Source: Marvinbryantia formatexigens DSM 14469 (lineage in GTDB: Bacteria; Bacillota; Clostridia; Lachnospirales; Lachnospiraceae). Taken from it: a stretch of DNA of 64,000 nucleotides. Where the stretch lies: positions 930,001 through 994,000 of the forward strand of contig NZ_CP102268.1 of NCBI RefSeq assembly GCF_025148285.1, written 5' to 3'. The notes under the pieces are model-generated. The model was not told the origin of the DNA and searched no databases. It saw only the letters and a program-made list of their open reading frames with translations. This document shows, one piece after another, positions 15,524 through 23,684 of the stretch (position 1 is the first letter of the stretch; every line of letters starts with the position of its first letter). A program made the translations under genes and the position numbers.

Positions 15524-16663
15524 TTACTTTTCACGCCATACTTCCCGGAATACCCGCAGAGCGTTTTTGTAAAATATTTTTTCCAGCTCCGATTCCTTCA
15601 TGCCGCACTTTGTCAGTACATGCGCCAGCAGCGGCATTTTCGCCGGACTATCTATTTCCAGATGTCCGCGGATACCGTCAAAATCCGTTCCAATCGCCAG
15701 CACATCACTTCCGCCCACATTTCGTATATGTCTTATGTGACGCAGTATGTCACGGATGCGGCTGGTATCATCCCCGCGCCCGCTTAAGAATTGCGGCGCA
15801 AAGTTTATCCCGATTACGCCGCCTCTTTTTGCAATCGCTTTAATCATGGCGTCCGTAAGGTTACGCGGATTATTTGTGATTTCCCGGCTGTTGGAATGTG
15901 TTGCAATAAACGGCTTGCTGCTTACATGCGCAACATCCCAGAATCCGCCGTCTGACAGATGGGAAACGTCAATGACTATGCCAAGCTCATTCATTTTCTC
16001 AACCGTCTCGGTACCAAACGGCTTCAGCGGCGCCTGCATTACCTGCGGCTTCGCAGAATTCGGAAAACCGATCGCGTTCTCATGATTCCAGGTGAGCGTC
16101 GCAATCCGCACACCCCGCTGATAAACAGTATCCAGCTTTCGCAAATCACTTCCGATAACCCCAAGGTCCTCTCCGGTAAAAATAACGCCGATTTTTCCGC
16201 TATCCTTCCGCGTCTCTGCCGCCGGATCTTCCAAAGCCCCCGTCTCTCCAGCTTTTTGCTGCTCTGCCAGACGCTCCATATCTGTCTTTTCTGCCTCTGT
16301 GCAGCGCTCCACATTCTGCCGCTCCACATCCGTTTTTTCTGCCTCTGTGCGGCGCTCCCCGGCTTTTTGCTGCCCTGCCAGCCGCTCCACGTCCGCCCAG
16401 GATTCCACCGGAACCAGAACATCACTGTGATGTTCCAGCAGCGCATCCTTTTTATCCGCAATATCACAAAATCTTTTCCAGACAAATGCGTCTCTGCAAA
16501 GATGCGGGAAATAGCCGGTTGGCACAAATGCCGAAAAACACTGTATCCATGCTTCTCCATCCTGCAGCGCCGGAATGGAAACCATTCTCTTATTATCTAA
16601 GAGGTCTTCCTTCGGGTAATGCAACATAGTAAATGTATCACTGTGTAAATCGATATATTTCAT
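15524..16663 (-). CDS. Membrane dipeptidase family (M19) peptidase with internal repeats
   Basis: Zinc-dependent dipeptidase of the renal dipeptidase family, 379 residues. Metal ligands are visible: H-x-D in YIDLHSDTF at the N terminus, Glu in FTGEDLGVIG, His in DVSHLSDGGFWDVA and in FIATHSNSREI, and Asp in GTDFDG. The start at 16663 follows GGAGGAT. Between the first and second motifs there is a ~60-residue low-complexity insertion with repeats of the type RRTEAEKTDVER / RCTEAEKTDMER and ERLAGQQKAGE / ERLAEQQKAGE. The insertion lies away from the metal site. Upstream is a 33-bp tandem array. Confidence 0.88.
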   Translation of the reverse strand: MKYIDLHSDTFTMLHYPKEDLLDNKRMVSIPALQDGEAWIQCFSAFVPTGYFPHLCRDAFVWKRFCDIADKKDALLEHHSDVLVPVESWADVERLAGQQKAGERRTEAEKTDVERQNVERCTEAEKTDMERLAEQQKAGETGALEDPAAETRKDSGKIGVIFTGEDLGVIGSDLRKLDTVYQRGVRIATLTWNHENAIGFPNSAKPQVMQAPLKPFGTETVEKMNELGIVIDVSHLSDGGFWDVAHVSSKPFIATHSNSREITNNPRNLTDAMIKAIAKRGGVIGINFAPQFLSGRGDDTSRIRDILRHIRHIRNVGGSDVLAIGTDFDGIRGHLEIDSPAKMPLLAHVLTKCGMKESELEKIFYKNALRVFREVWREK

Positions 16664-16690
16664 AAAATCCTCCCTGCATCCGTCCGCCCT

Positions 16691-16813
16691 GCGCACCCGG
16701 ACATTTTTCTGCATGACCGCCCTGCCCGCCCGGACACTTTTCTGCATGACCGCCCTGTCCGCCCGGACACTTTTCTGCATGACCGCTCTTCGCACCCGGA
16801 CATTTTTCTGCAC
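16691..16813. repeat. 33-bp tandem repeat array, about 3.7 copies
   Basis: Consecutive units start at 16691, 16724 and 16757, with a partial fourth at 16790. They differ by a few bases and share CCCGGACAYTTTTCTGCA. The period is a multiple of three and the minus-strand frame is open through it, but the dipeptidase start codon lies downstream of it. There are no spacers, so it is not a CRISPR. Confidence 0.9.
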
Positions 16814-16835
16814 GGCAGCTGTGCGCCCCTTCCGT

Positions 16836-17012
16836 TTAACATTGCTTTCTCACAACCGCATACTCGTCGCCATTGCGGTAATACGGGCAGCGGTAATGGC
16901 TGTCAGACATCAGCCGCATATATTCGTCCTCATCCATATTTATGTCGCACACATAGCTTTCATAATCATCATCATACATATAATATGCACAGCTTTCGCA
17001 TATTCCGCCCAT
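16836..17012 (-). CDS. Small Cys-rich protein (DUF6472-like)
   Basis: A 58-residue protein starting MGGICESCAYYMYDDDYE. Four of its cysteines form two pairs (ICESC, and single Cys in YVCDIN and YRCPYY), with many acidic and Tyr residues, suggesting a small metal-binding fold. Similar short proteins are common in Lachnospiraceae from memory. The start at 17012 was chosen because of a purine-rich site (GGGGAAGGG). An open frame continues upstream through a 42-bp tandem repeat, which would add a low-complexity extension if an earlier start were used. It lies between the YkgJ-like and dipeptidase genes on the same strand. Confidence 0.7.
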   Translation of the reverse strand: MGGICESCAYYMYDDDYESYVCDINMDEDEYMRLMSDSHYRCPYYRNGDEYAVVRKQC

Positions 17013-17079
17013 TCTGCCCTTCCCCTCTCTGTTTCCGGCACACCGGTTCCGCTCCCACCCGGATTTTTCCGCCTGCGGC

Positions 17080-17255
17080 TTTTCTGCCTGCACTTCTTGT
17101 GCCGCACTTCTTTCGCCAGACTCTTTCTGCTGCACTTCTTGTGCCGCACTTCTTTCGCCAGACATTTCCGCCTGCACTTCCTGTGCCAGACTTTTTCTGC
17201 CGTACTTCTTATGCCTCACTTTTTCCGCCAGACATTTCCGCCTGCTTTCCTGCCT
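17080..17255. repeat. Degenerate 42-bp tandem repeat array
   Basis: Repeats of about 42 bp share CTTCTTGTGCCGCACTTCTT and TTCGCCAGAC. In the open minus-strand frame they encode AQEVQ...SGERSA units of 14 residues. The array fills the spacer between the stop of the YkgJ-like gene and the start of the small Cys-rich gene. Confidence 0.8.
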
Positions 17256-17258
17256 GCA

Positions 17259-17924
17259 CTATCTGCCAAGAATCTTCAGCAGCTTTCTCATGTATTGCAG
17301 CCGTTCCTCAAACTGCACATAAAAGTCACGTCCATCGTACGGTTTCTGATAGAAGCTTTCCAGAAGGTAAACATTCAAATCCCTTGTGAGCTGTTCGTCC
17401 TTCTGTGCTTCAGCCATTGCCCCGGTCTCTTCCAGAAGATTATGCCACTGCAGTACAAATGTCTCATATTGCGCAAGCTGTCCGATGTCCAGCCATTTAC
17501 TGATTTTCACTTTTGTTTTCGGCTGCACGGGACATTCCTGCTGCTGGATAAAATACCGGAAGCTTCCGTTTTCGTAGATACGTCCAAGCGGAAACAGCCT
17601 GCACAGCCCCGGTCGGAAGGCGTGAATCGCGCAGCGTTTTTCCTCATTTAAAAAGGGACATTTCTCCGCTTCCCCCTCCATGCGCAGATTCGGCAGGAGA
17701 ATGCCGTCCACCGGATGCAGCTCCACAAAGCGCTCCATCAGTCCCGCAAAGCCGGTATCCAGCCCCTTTTCCAGACGCCACACATCCAGAGGATCCAGAA
17801 CAATGGATTCCCCCATTCCCGTGCAACAATCACAGCAGCCGCGGCAACCGCCGCAGCCTATTTTAACCATATCGTTCGCCGAGTAAAGTTTTTCTAAATC
17901 GGCAGCCAAAACCTCACGTCTCAT
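17259..17924 (-). CDS. YkgJ family cysteine cluster protein
   Basis: A 221-residue protein with the YkgJ/UPF0153 Cys cluster. The N-terminal CGGCRGCCDCCTGMG is followed by further cysteines (KCPFLNEEKRCAIH, RPGLCRLFPLG), the set proposed to bind zinc or iron. The C-terminal ~90 residues are helical. It starts one base after the end of the upstream DMT transporter gene, so the two form a unit. The biochemical role is not established. Confidence 0.85.
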   Translation of the reverse strand: MRREVLAADLEKLYSANDMVKIGCGGCRGCCDCCTGMGESIVLDPLDVWRLEKGLDTGFAGLMERFVELHPVDGILLPNLRMEGEAEKCPFLNEEKRCAIHAFRPGLCRLFPLGRIYENGSFRYFIQQQECPVQPKTKVKISKWLDIGQLAQYETFVLQWHNLLEETGAMAEAQKDEQLTRDLNVYLLESFYQKPYDGRDFYVQFEERLQYMRKLLKILGR

Positions 17925-17925
17925 A

Positions 17926-18819
17926 TTATTCTCCGCTCCTTCTGCAGGTAAGCAGAAATACCGTTGTCATGATACACACAAAACCTGCCAGATCAAACGC
18001 CCCGAAAGAGCTGCCAAGCCAGAAGACCGCCAGCAGCGTAGCCGACACCGGTTCAATACTTGCGAGCATACTCGCCTTCACCGGACCGATATCCCCGACG
18101 CCCTGCAGATACAGCGTATAAGCAACCAGCGTCCCCGCTATCGCGACGCCGCCCACGGCAAGCCAGCCGCGTATATCCAGATGCACCGGTATCTGCCAGA
18201 TGCGGATACCGCAGGCAAGCACCACTCCGCCAATCAGCATCCCATAGCCGGTGACGACCATGCTGCCCCATTTCGGGATAATACGTGCCGGAAGCAATGT
18301 GTAACATGCCAGACTTACCGCGGCAATCAGACCCCAGAGCAGCCCCTTCTCTGTCAGCACCATTGTGGAAAGATTTCCATGCGTCGCCAGCAGGAACGTA
18401 CCAAGCACTGCGAGAACCACCGCAGTTGCTTCCCGCCCCGTCGGCAGACGGCGTCCCCGCAGACACACCAGAATCATAATCAGCACTGGTCCCAGATACT
18501 GCAGCACCGTAGCCGTGCCGGCATTCGAATAAGAAATCGCCGTCAGATAAGCATACTGGCAGAACAGCAGCCCGCAGACAGCAAAAACCACCACCTGCAT
18601 GGCATCCCGCTTATTCCGCCAGATTCCCACCGCACACTTTTTCTGCTTCACAAAAATAAAAAGTGTCAGAAGAATCCCCGCCGTCAGCATCCGCACCGCT
18701 GTCAGCCAGCTCGAATCCACCTGATAATTGGTAAACAAATATTGTCCGCATGCCCCGGAAAAACCCCAGAGCACAGCTCCTGTCATTGTACAGACCGTTC
18801 CACGCAAGCTGCGGTTCAT
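17926..18819 (-). CDS. EamA/DMT family transporter
   Basis: Inner-membrane exporter-like protein of 297 residues with ten predicted helices arranged as two EamA repeats (GAVLWGFSGACGQYLF in the first, LLWGLIAAVSLACYTLLPARI in the second). The substrate cannot be read from sequence; the family exports amino acids and other metabolites. It stands upstream of the YkgJ-like gene. The divergent neighbour is a lipoprotein gene. Confidence 0.88.
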   Translation of the reverse strand: MNRSLRGTVCTMTGAVLWGFSGACGQYLFTNYQVDSSWLTAVRMLTAGILLTLFIFVKQKKCAVGIWRNKRDAMQVVVFAVCGLLFCQYAYLTAISYSNAGTATVLQYLGPVLIMILVCLRGRRLPTGREATAVVLAVLGTFLLATHGNLSTMVLTEKGLLWGLIAAVSLACYTLLPARIIPKWGSMVVTGYGMLIGGVVLACGIRIWQIPVHLDIRGWLAVGGVAIAGTLVAYTLYLQGVGDIGPVKASMLASIEPVSATLLAVFWLGSSFGAFDLAGFVCIMTTVFLLTCRRSGE

Positions 18820-18958
18820 ACTCTCTCCCTCTTTCTCCTACTCTTTATACTACAAATTCCCTGCTTCGTCAAATATTACTTATCTTGTTGATTTTTTCAT
18901 GGTGAAGTGATAAGATAGGCGCATAAAGGCAACATATGAAATACAGGAGGGGATAATA

Positions 18959-19651
18959 ATGGCAAAGAAAGGCAGACTGCTGTTTCTGCTTGCGCTTTGC
19001 GGAATGCTGAGCCTCACCGGCTGCCGTAAAAAAGCAGAAGAAACAGAAAGTGAAACTACCACCGTTTCCGAGACAGAATCTGAATCCGAAACGGAAAAAG
19101 AAACAGAAAAAACGACCGAAAAGAAATCACAGAATACCAGTGTGAAGAATACAACGGAAACAGAAAAAACAACCGTAAAGGCATCTGCCGCAAAGCCGTC
19201 CACCACAGGCTCTTCCACACAGACAGAGAGCACGGCGCAGACGGAAAATTCTGCCGGTACCGCACAGTGTCCGTATTGCTACCAGCAGATTTCCCTGGCG
19301 TCAAACGGCGACGGCACTACCGTGTATTCCGTTCACGTAGCCCAGGAAAAGGCATGGGCGGATATGTATGGCTACGGCGATACGCCCCCTGCCAATCAGC
19401 AGCAGACGAATGCACAGCAGACCGAGGCGCAGCAGACGGATGCTCCGTCCGGCGGCACCGATGATTCACAGCAGTGCGGTTACTGTTACCAGTGGTTCAG
19501 CGTATCCGACGGCTCCTATGCGGCGCACCTTGCCCAGGAAAATGCGTCGCTTGGTCTCCCGCAGGGAACTGAGTATGTCCAGTGCCCGACCTGCGGATAC
19601 TCCTTCCCGAAGGGAAGCCTGTACGACAACCACGTCTGTGTCACAAATTAA
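18959..19651 (+). CDS. Lipoprotein with three zinc-finger-like units
   Basis: A 230-residue exported protein. A signal peptide ends in the lipobox LSLTGC with Cys22 as the lipidation site. A ~80-residue Thr/Glu/Lys-rich stalk follows. Then come three units: C104-x2-C107 with His126, C173-x2-C176 with His190, and C209-x2-C212 with His225. The His of units 1 and 2 sits in a shared HVAQEKAW / HLAQENAS context, so they are true repeats. Gln/Thr-rich linkers separate units 1 and 2. AGGAGGGG precedes the ATG. Zinc binding is inferred. The stop overlaps that of the convergent flavoprotein gene by four bases. Confidence 0.82.
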   Translation: MAKKGRLLFLLALCGMLSLTGCRKKAEETESETTTVSETESESETEKETEKTTEKKSQNTSVKNTTETEKTTVKASAAKPSTTGSSTQTESTAQTENSAGTAQCPYCYQQISLASNGDGTTVYSVHVAQEKAWADMYGYGDTPPANQQQTNAQQTEAQQTDAPSGGTDDSQQCGYCYQWFSVSDGSYAAHLAQENASLGLPQGTEYVQCPTCGYSFPKGSLYDNHVCVTN

Positions 19652-20586
19652 TCTGATAACTGAAGATATTTTTCCAGCTCCGCCGCAGCAATGGCTCCAT
19701 CCGAGACAGCCGTTGCTATCTGGCGGAGCTTTTTCGCGCAGATATCTCCCGCCGCATATACGCCGGGCAGCGCCGTCCTTCTGTTCTCATCCGTCAGAAG
19801 ATAGCCTGCCTCATCGCGCGCCAGTGCCTCCGGAAGCCAGGAGGTATCCGGCATACGCCCCGCCAGCACGAACACTCCGTATCCTTCCCCGCTGCACTCT
19901 GTCCACTCCCTGTCCTGTCTGCTGTCATAAAATGTGATTTCTGTTACGGCATTCTCTCCGGCAACCGCCTTTATTTTTGTGCAGAAGCGTACGTCCATTT
20001 TTTCCTGCTCCCGTATTCTGCCGGATACCGACGGCGGACAGGAAAACTCATCGCGGCGCACCACCAGCGTCACCTTTCTGGCAAAACGTGTCAGAAAAAT
20101 GCCCTCCTCCACGGCTGCCACACCGCCACCCACCACGAAAATCTCTTTTCCACGGAAAAACGCTCCGTCGCACGCTGCGCAATAAGATACACCGTGTCCG
20201 GTATAAGCCTCCTCTCCGTCAAAGCCCGCTTTTCGCGGAACAGCTCCCATCGCAAGCACCACCGCCCGCGCCGCGACCTCCTTCTGTCCCGCCGTCAGAC
20301 GCCAGTGTTTTTCTTCCCGCTCCAGCTCTGTCGCCTTTGCAAAACAAAATTCGCTTCCAAACTCCTTCGCCTGCCGCTGCATGGTATCCGCCAGCTCATA
20401 GCCGCTGCACGCCGATACCCCCGGATAATTTGCGACCTCCCAGGTGGAGGTCACCTGCCCGCCGATATTTTCTTTTTCCATCACCACCGTGCGAAATCCC
20501 GCCCGTGCAAGATAAATCGCCGCCGTCAGTCCCGCCGGACCGCCGCCCACTATCGCCGCATCATACAATCGTTTTTTCTCCGCCAT
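19648..20586 (-). CDS. Thioredoxin reductase-like flavoprotein
   Basis: FAD/NAD(P)H pyridine nucleotide-disulfide oxidoreductase of 312 residues. The FAD motif is GGGPAGLTAAIYLARAG. The redox-active Cys pair is YCAACDGAFF, in the same place as in thioredoxin reductase. The NADPH-binding motif is VVGGGVAAVEEG. The C-terminal FAD motif is GVYAAGDICAKKLRQIATAVSDG. No thioredoxin gene is adjacent, so the disulfide partner is unknown, and the enzyme may be a TrxB paralogue. Confidence 0.88.
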   Translation of the reverse strand: MAEKKRLYDAAIVGGGPAGLTAAIYLARAGFRTVVMEKENIGGQVTSTWEVANYPGVSACSGYELADTMQRQAKEFGSEFCFAKATELEREEKHWRLTAGQKEVAARAVVLAMGAVPRKAGFDGEEAYTGHGVSYCAACDGAFFRGKEIFVVGGGVAAVEEGIFLTRFARKVTLVVRRDEFSCPPSVSGRIREQEKMDVRFCTKIKAVAGENAVTEITFYDSRQDREWTECSGEGYGVFVLAGRMPDTSWLPEALARDEAGYLLTDENRRTALPGVYAAGDICAKKLRQIATAVSDGAIAAAELEKYLQLSD

Positions 20587-20680
20587 CTGCTCCCCGTTCC
20601 TCCTGTTTCTATCCTGTTCCAGTCCCGTTTTCTGTCCGCCGCCGGATTATATTTCTAAACAGAGTATGCGCAGAAGGGCA

Positions 20681-20708
20681 AAAAATATGCCCGGCATTTC
20701 GCCGGGCA
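20681..20708 (-). terminator. Rho-independent terminator after thiT
   Basis: An 8-bp GC-rich stem (20688-20695 with 20701-20708) and a T-rich tract on the minus strand, 24 bp beyond the thiT stop codon. Confidence 0.85.
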
Positions 20709-20731
20709 ACGTGTCAATGCATCTTATTACT

Positions 20732-21397
20732 TTAGCTGTTCGCCATTTCCTTAACCTGTCCAAGTCCCTTTGCAACAGCCGGAATACACAGAATAATCAC
20801 TGTGACAATTCCCTCCGCAAAGATGTAGCAGGCATTATAAGCCATCGAATATGCGAGCGTGTTCCATCCCTCCCACGCATATTCTCCAAAGAAAATCCAT
20901 CCGGAAATCACCGCAAATACCCACCGTCCGCAGATACCTGCTATGTAACCCTTTATCAGCCCCGCCTTCGCGTTGCAGAAGAAGCCGGACAGACCGAGTG
21001 CGCCAAACGCCAGCGGATAATCCACCAGCACCTGTGCCGGGGACAGAATGTACGGGTCAATCAGAAACTGCAGGACGCCGTAAGCCATACCTGTCATAAT
21101 GCCGGTCGCCGGTCCGTAAAGATAACCGACCAGACAGATAAACAGCATACTGAACAGGGTTACAGAACCGCCGAACGGGAACTCATACACCTTCAGCATG
21201 GATGTTACCATCGCAAGCGCCATCGCCATTGCACAGAACACAAGCTGCTTTGTGCCCGCTTTTTTCTTTCCGTTGCCCAGTTTCGCGGCAATCAGTGCCG
21301 CACCGATGAGAAGCGCCGCCAGAATCACAGCCGTTCCCACTTTGCCCGCCGTGGTGAGGAGCAGTTCTCCATCCACCTCTGATACAAAAAATGACAT
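20732..21397 (-). CDS. thiT: ThiT, thiamine-specific S component of an ECF transporter
   Basis: Integral membrane substrate-binding subunit with about six helices. ThiT hallmarks are VYEFPFGGSVTLFSMLFICLVGYLYG and VLVDYPLAFGALGLSGFF, whose aromatic and acidic residues line the thiamine pocket. At 221 residues it is slightly longer than usual because of an N-terminal helix. AGGAGG precedes the ATG. A TPP riboswitch and promoter lie directly upstream, which independently supports thiamine uptake. The ECF ATPases and EcfT are not in the window and are presumably shared. Confidence 0.93.
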   Translation of the reverse strand: MSFFVSEVDGELLLTTAGKVGTAVILAALLIGAALIAAKLGNGKKKAGTKQLVFCAMAMALAMVTSMLKVYEFPFGGSVTLFSMLFICLVGYLYGPATGIMTGMAYGVLQFLIDPYILSPAQVLVDYPLAFGALGLSGFFCNAKAGLIKGYIAGICGRWVFAVISGWIFFGEYAWEGWNTLAYSMAYNACYIFAEGIVTVIILCIPAVAKGLGQVKEMANS

Positions 21398-21447
21398 AAA
21401 AAAACCTCCTAAAAATAAAATTTGACAGGAGGAGCTTCTTCGGTAGT

Positions 21448-21528
21448 CTGCTTCCTTACGCCGGTATTACCCGGTTCAAGTAGTGAGGGTCAGCACCGCA
21501 GTGCTTTCTCAGCCAAAGGCTCCCCTAG
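21448..21528 (-). promoter_or_regulatory. TPP riboswitch upstream of thiT
   Basis: Read on the minus strand the block contains GGGGAGCC, GGCTGAGAAAG, GACCC, TTGAACC and TAATACC in the order of the conserved THI element. It lies between the promoter and thiT. When TPP binds it should lower thiT expression; a short AGCAT hairpin and the AGGAGG site lie within reach for control. Confidence 0.92.
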
Positions 21529-21562
21529 CATAAAAATGCTATGTAGTTGTCATTTCTTATCT

Positions 21563-21590
21563 ATTGTACCACCAGCCATCCAAATGTCAA
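21563..21590 (-). promoter_or_regulatory. Promoter of the thiT transcript
   Basis: On the minus strand TTGACA (21590-21585) and TACAAT (21568-21563) with a 16-base spacer, about 40 bp upstream of the riboswitch. Confidence 0.7.
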
Positions 21591-21624
21591 GCATTGTATA
21601 TCCAAAAAAACAGAGCCGGGAGCA

Positions 21625-22197
21625 TTAAGACCTCTGCGCGGCGCACTTATTGTAGAGCTCCGCAAATAATTCCGTAAATTCCATCTCCACCTCCGCAAAG
21701 GGACGCAGCGAGAAATCCGCCACGGACAGCATTTTCCCCGGCTGCTCATACAGCTTTTCACCGGCAAAATGCAGGAATTCAAAATACAGACAGGTATCGT
21801 CCACATTTTTTATGCAGCGCTCTTCGTCCTCCCTGGGCACACTTCCGAGAAACTTCCGGTATATGGCGTCCTGCAGCACCTTCTCTGCTTCCCGGTAGCC
21901 GGGCAGATTTTTCTTGACCGGACGGGTAATATCGGAAAGATACGCCTCGCTGGCATCGTGCAGCAGGCACGCCAGCGCCAGGCGTTCACTGTATCCACGG
22001 GCGATTGCCTCTCTTGCGCATTGTATACAGTGCTGCCCCACCGAATAAAACTGCGGAAAATGTCCGTTTGCCCGTGTGAGAAAGGACAGCGGATGCGCAA
22101 TATCCTCAATCACAATATCCTCCGCCTGCGGAGCAAGCGGAGTAAAATGTATTCTGGAATAAGTTGTAATATAATCAGCCATAAAACCCTCTGTCAT
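21625..22197 (-). CDS. HD domain phosphohydrolase-like protein
   Basis: A 190-residue protein with the HD metal motif: His in VGQHCIQCAREAIARG, HD in LACLLHDASEAYLSDITRPVK, and a later Asp in NVDDTCLYFEF. This matches YfdR/YfbR-like small HD hydrolases that act on nucleotides or unknown phosphates. The ATG at 22197 overlaps the lysA stop as TGATG, which indicates coupling. An alternative ATG at 22182 has a better-spaced GAGGG. The substrate is not known. Confidence 0.82.
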   Translation of the reverse strand: MTEGFMADYITTYSRIHFTPLAPQAEDIVIEDIAHPLSFLTRANGHFPQFYSVGQHCIQCAREAIARGYSERLALACLLHDASEAYLSDITRPVKKNLPGYREAEKVLQDAIYRKFLGSVPREDEERCIKNVDDTCLYFEFLHFAGEKLYEQPGKMLSVADFSLRPFAEVEMEFTELFAELYNKCAAQRS

Positions 22198-23465
22198 CAG
22201 ATATTCTTTAACGGTATCATATGCCGCAGGAGGTCTTCTAATTCCTCGCGCTCCCGAATCAGCACGACCTCTCCGTTTTCCCGCAGCATTACCTCCGCCG
22301 GGCGCAGGCGGTTGTTATAATTTGACGCCATCGTAAAGCCGTAGGCTCCGGCATCCAGAATGCCAAGGATATCGCCCTTGAAAATTTCCGGAAGCACACG
22401 GTCCTTCGCCAGAATATCGCCGCTCTCGCAGATATTGCCGACCACCGTCACCGGCTCTGTTTTTTCAGATTTCACCTCAGAACCGCGGTACACCTCAATC
22501 CCATGATAGGAATCATACATAATCGGGCGCTGGAGCACATTAAAGCCGCAGTCGCAGCCAACAAACTTTTTGTCGTTATTGTGCTTTACAGAATGCACCT
22601 CTGAGAGAATCACACTGCACTCCGCCGAGATATAGCGTCCCGGCTCGATGCGGAAGGTCACCTCTCTGCCATATTCCCGCGTAAACTTCCAGAGAGCCTC
22701 GTCGATTGCCGCGCCAAGCCCCTTCAGATCCAGCGGAGCCTGATCCTCCTCTTTTTTATATGGAATACCGAAGCCGCCGCCCATATCGATAAACTCCAGC
22801 TCCGGAAACTGTTTTGCAATCTCCAGAAGCGCCGCGATGCTTGCCGTGAAGGCTTCGCCCGTCATAAACAGCGAGCCGATGTGCTGATTGATCCCCACCA
22901 GCTTTAAGTGATATTTTTCCAGCAGCTCCCTGATTTGCGGAATATACTTCGGTTCAATACCGAATTTTGTTTTTTTGCCCGCTGTTATCACCTTTTCATG
23001 ATGTCCGGCGCCAACGCCCGGATTAAAACGAATGGCAACCTCGCCTCCCGGCGCAAGCTGTCCAAACTGCTCAAGCTGGCTTAAAGAATCCACGCTGACG
23101 CGCACTCCGGCATCGATTGCATACTGCATTTCCTCTGCGGATACATTATTTCCGATATAAAAAATCTCCTCCGGAGCAAAGCCTGCCGCCCGCTCCACAT
23201 AAATTTCTCCCGGAGACATGGCGTCTACCTCCAGCCCCTCGGATTTTACCACCTGCAGAAACGCAAGATTGCTGTTTGCCTTTGCGGAATAATCCACCAC
23301 AAATTTCGGATACGTCACCATGTTTTTCAGATCACGGCAGCGCTGTCTTAAAATTCTTTCATTATATACATACAACGGCGTCTGATATTCTTTTGCCAGC
23401 TCCACCGGATTGTGTCCCTCGAAAAAATCCAGGCTGTCTGTCACCTTTGTGTATACTTTGTTCAT
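22197..23465 (-). CDS. lysA: Diaminopimelate decarboxylase
   Basis: PLP enzyme for the last step of lysine synthesis, converting meso-diaminopimelate to lysine. It has 422 residues, the usual length. The PLP lysine is in VVDYSAKANSNLAFLQ. The phosphate-binding GGGFGIPY, substrate-binding EPGRYISAE and CESGDIL are present. A divergent LysR regulator at 23685 is the arrangement known for lysA/lysR. The HD gene downstream is translationally coupled. I see no lysine riboswitch in its leader. Confidence 0.95.
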   Translation of the reverse strand: MNKVYTKVTDSLDFFEGHNPVELAKEYQTPLYVYNERILRQRCRDLKNMVTYPKFVVDYSAKANSNLAFLQVVKSEGLEVDAMSPGEIYVERAAGFAPEEIFYIGNNVSAEEMQYAIDAGVRVSVDSLSQLEQFGQLAPGGEVAIRFNPGVGAGHHEKVITAGKKTKFGIEPKYIPQIRELLEKYHLKLVGINQHIGSLFMTGEAFTASIAALLEIAKQFPELEFIDMGGGFGIPYKKEEDQAPLDLKGLGAAIDEALWKFTREYGREVTFRIEPGRYISAECSVILSEVHSVKHNNDKKFVGCDCGFNVLQRPIMYDSYHGIEVYRGSEVKSEKTEPVTVVGNICESGDILAKDRVLPEIFKGDILGILDAGAYGFTMASNYNNRLRPAEVMLRENGEVVLIREREELEDLLRHMIPLKNI

Positions 23466-23601
23466 TTCTGTTTTTCCTCCTGTCGCCTTTATTCGTTTGT
23501 CATTTTAATCATTCAGCCCGCGCCATCCGCAAAGCCGAACTGTTCACTCCGTTCACAGCAACGGTTAATTCCCTGCGCTTTATTCCTTCTTCATCTTCCT
23601 C

Positions 23602-23630
23602 TTGACTTATTATAGCGATGGCGATAAAAT
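23602..23630 (+). promoter_or_regulatory. Promoter of the LysR gene
   Basis: TTGACT at 23602-23607 and TAAAAT at 23625-23630 with a 17-base spacer, 55 bp before the LysR start. It lies in the 219-bp divergent region with lysA, where autoregulation would be expected. Confidence 0.65.
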
Positions 23631-23684
23631 TTGTATAATGAATTTTATGAAAAAACTAATTTGCTATTTCGATAAGAGGTTCAC

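Noticed and set aside
16691-16813. Possible CRISPR or iteron array
   Set aside because: There are no unique spacers between units and no replication gene nearby; the units are contiguous and degenerate.
23466-23600. Possible lysine riboswitch before lysA
   Set aside because: The spacer is too short and lacks the conserved L-box core. Control by the divergent LysR gene is the better explanation.
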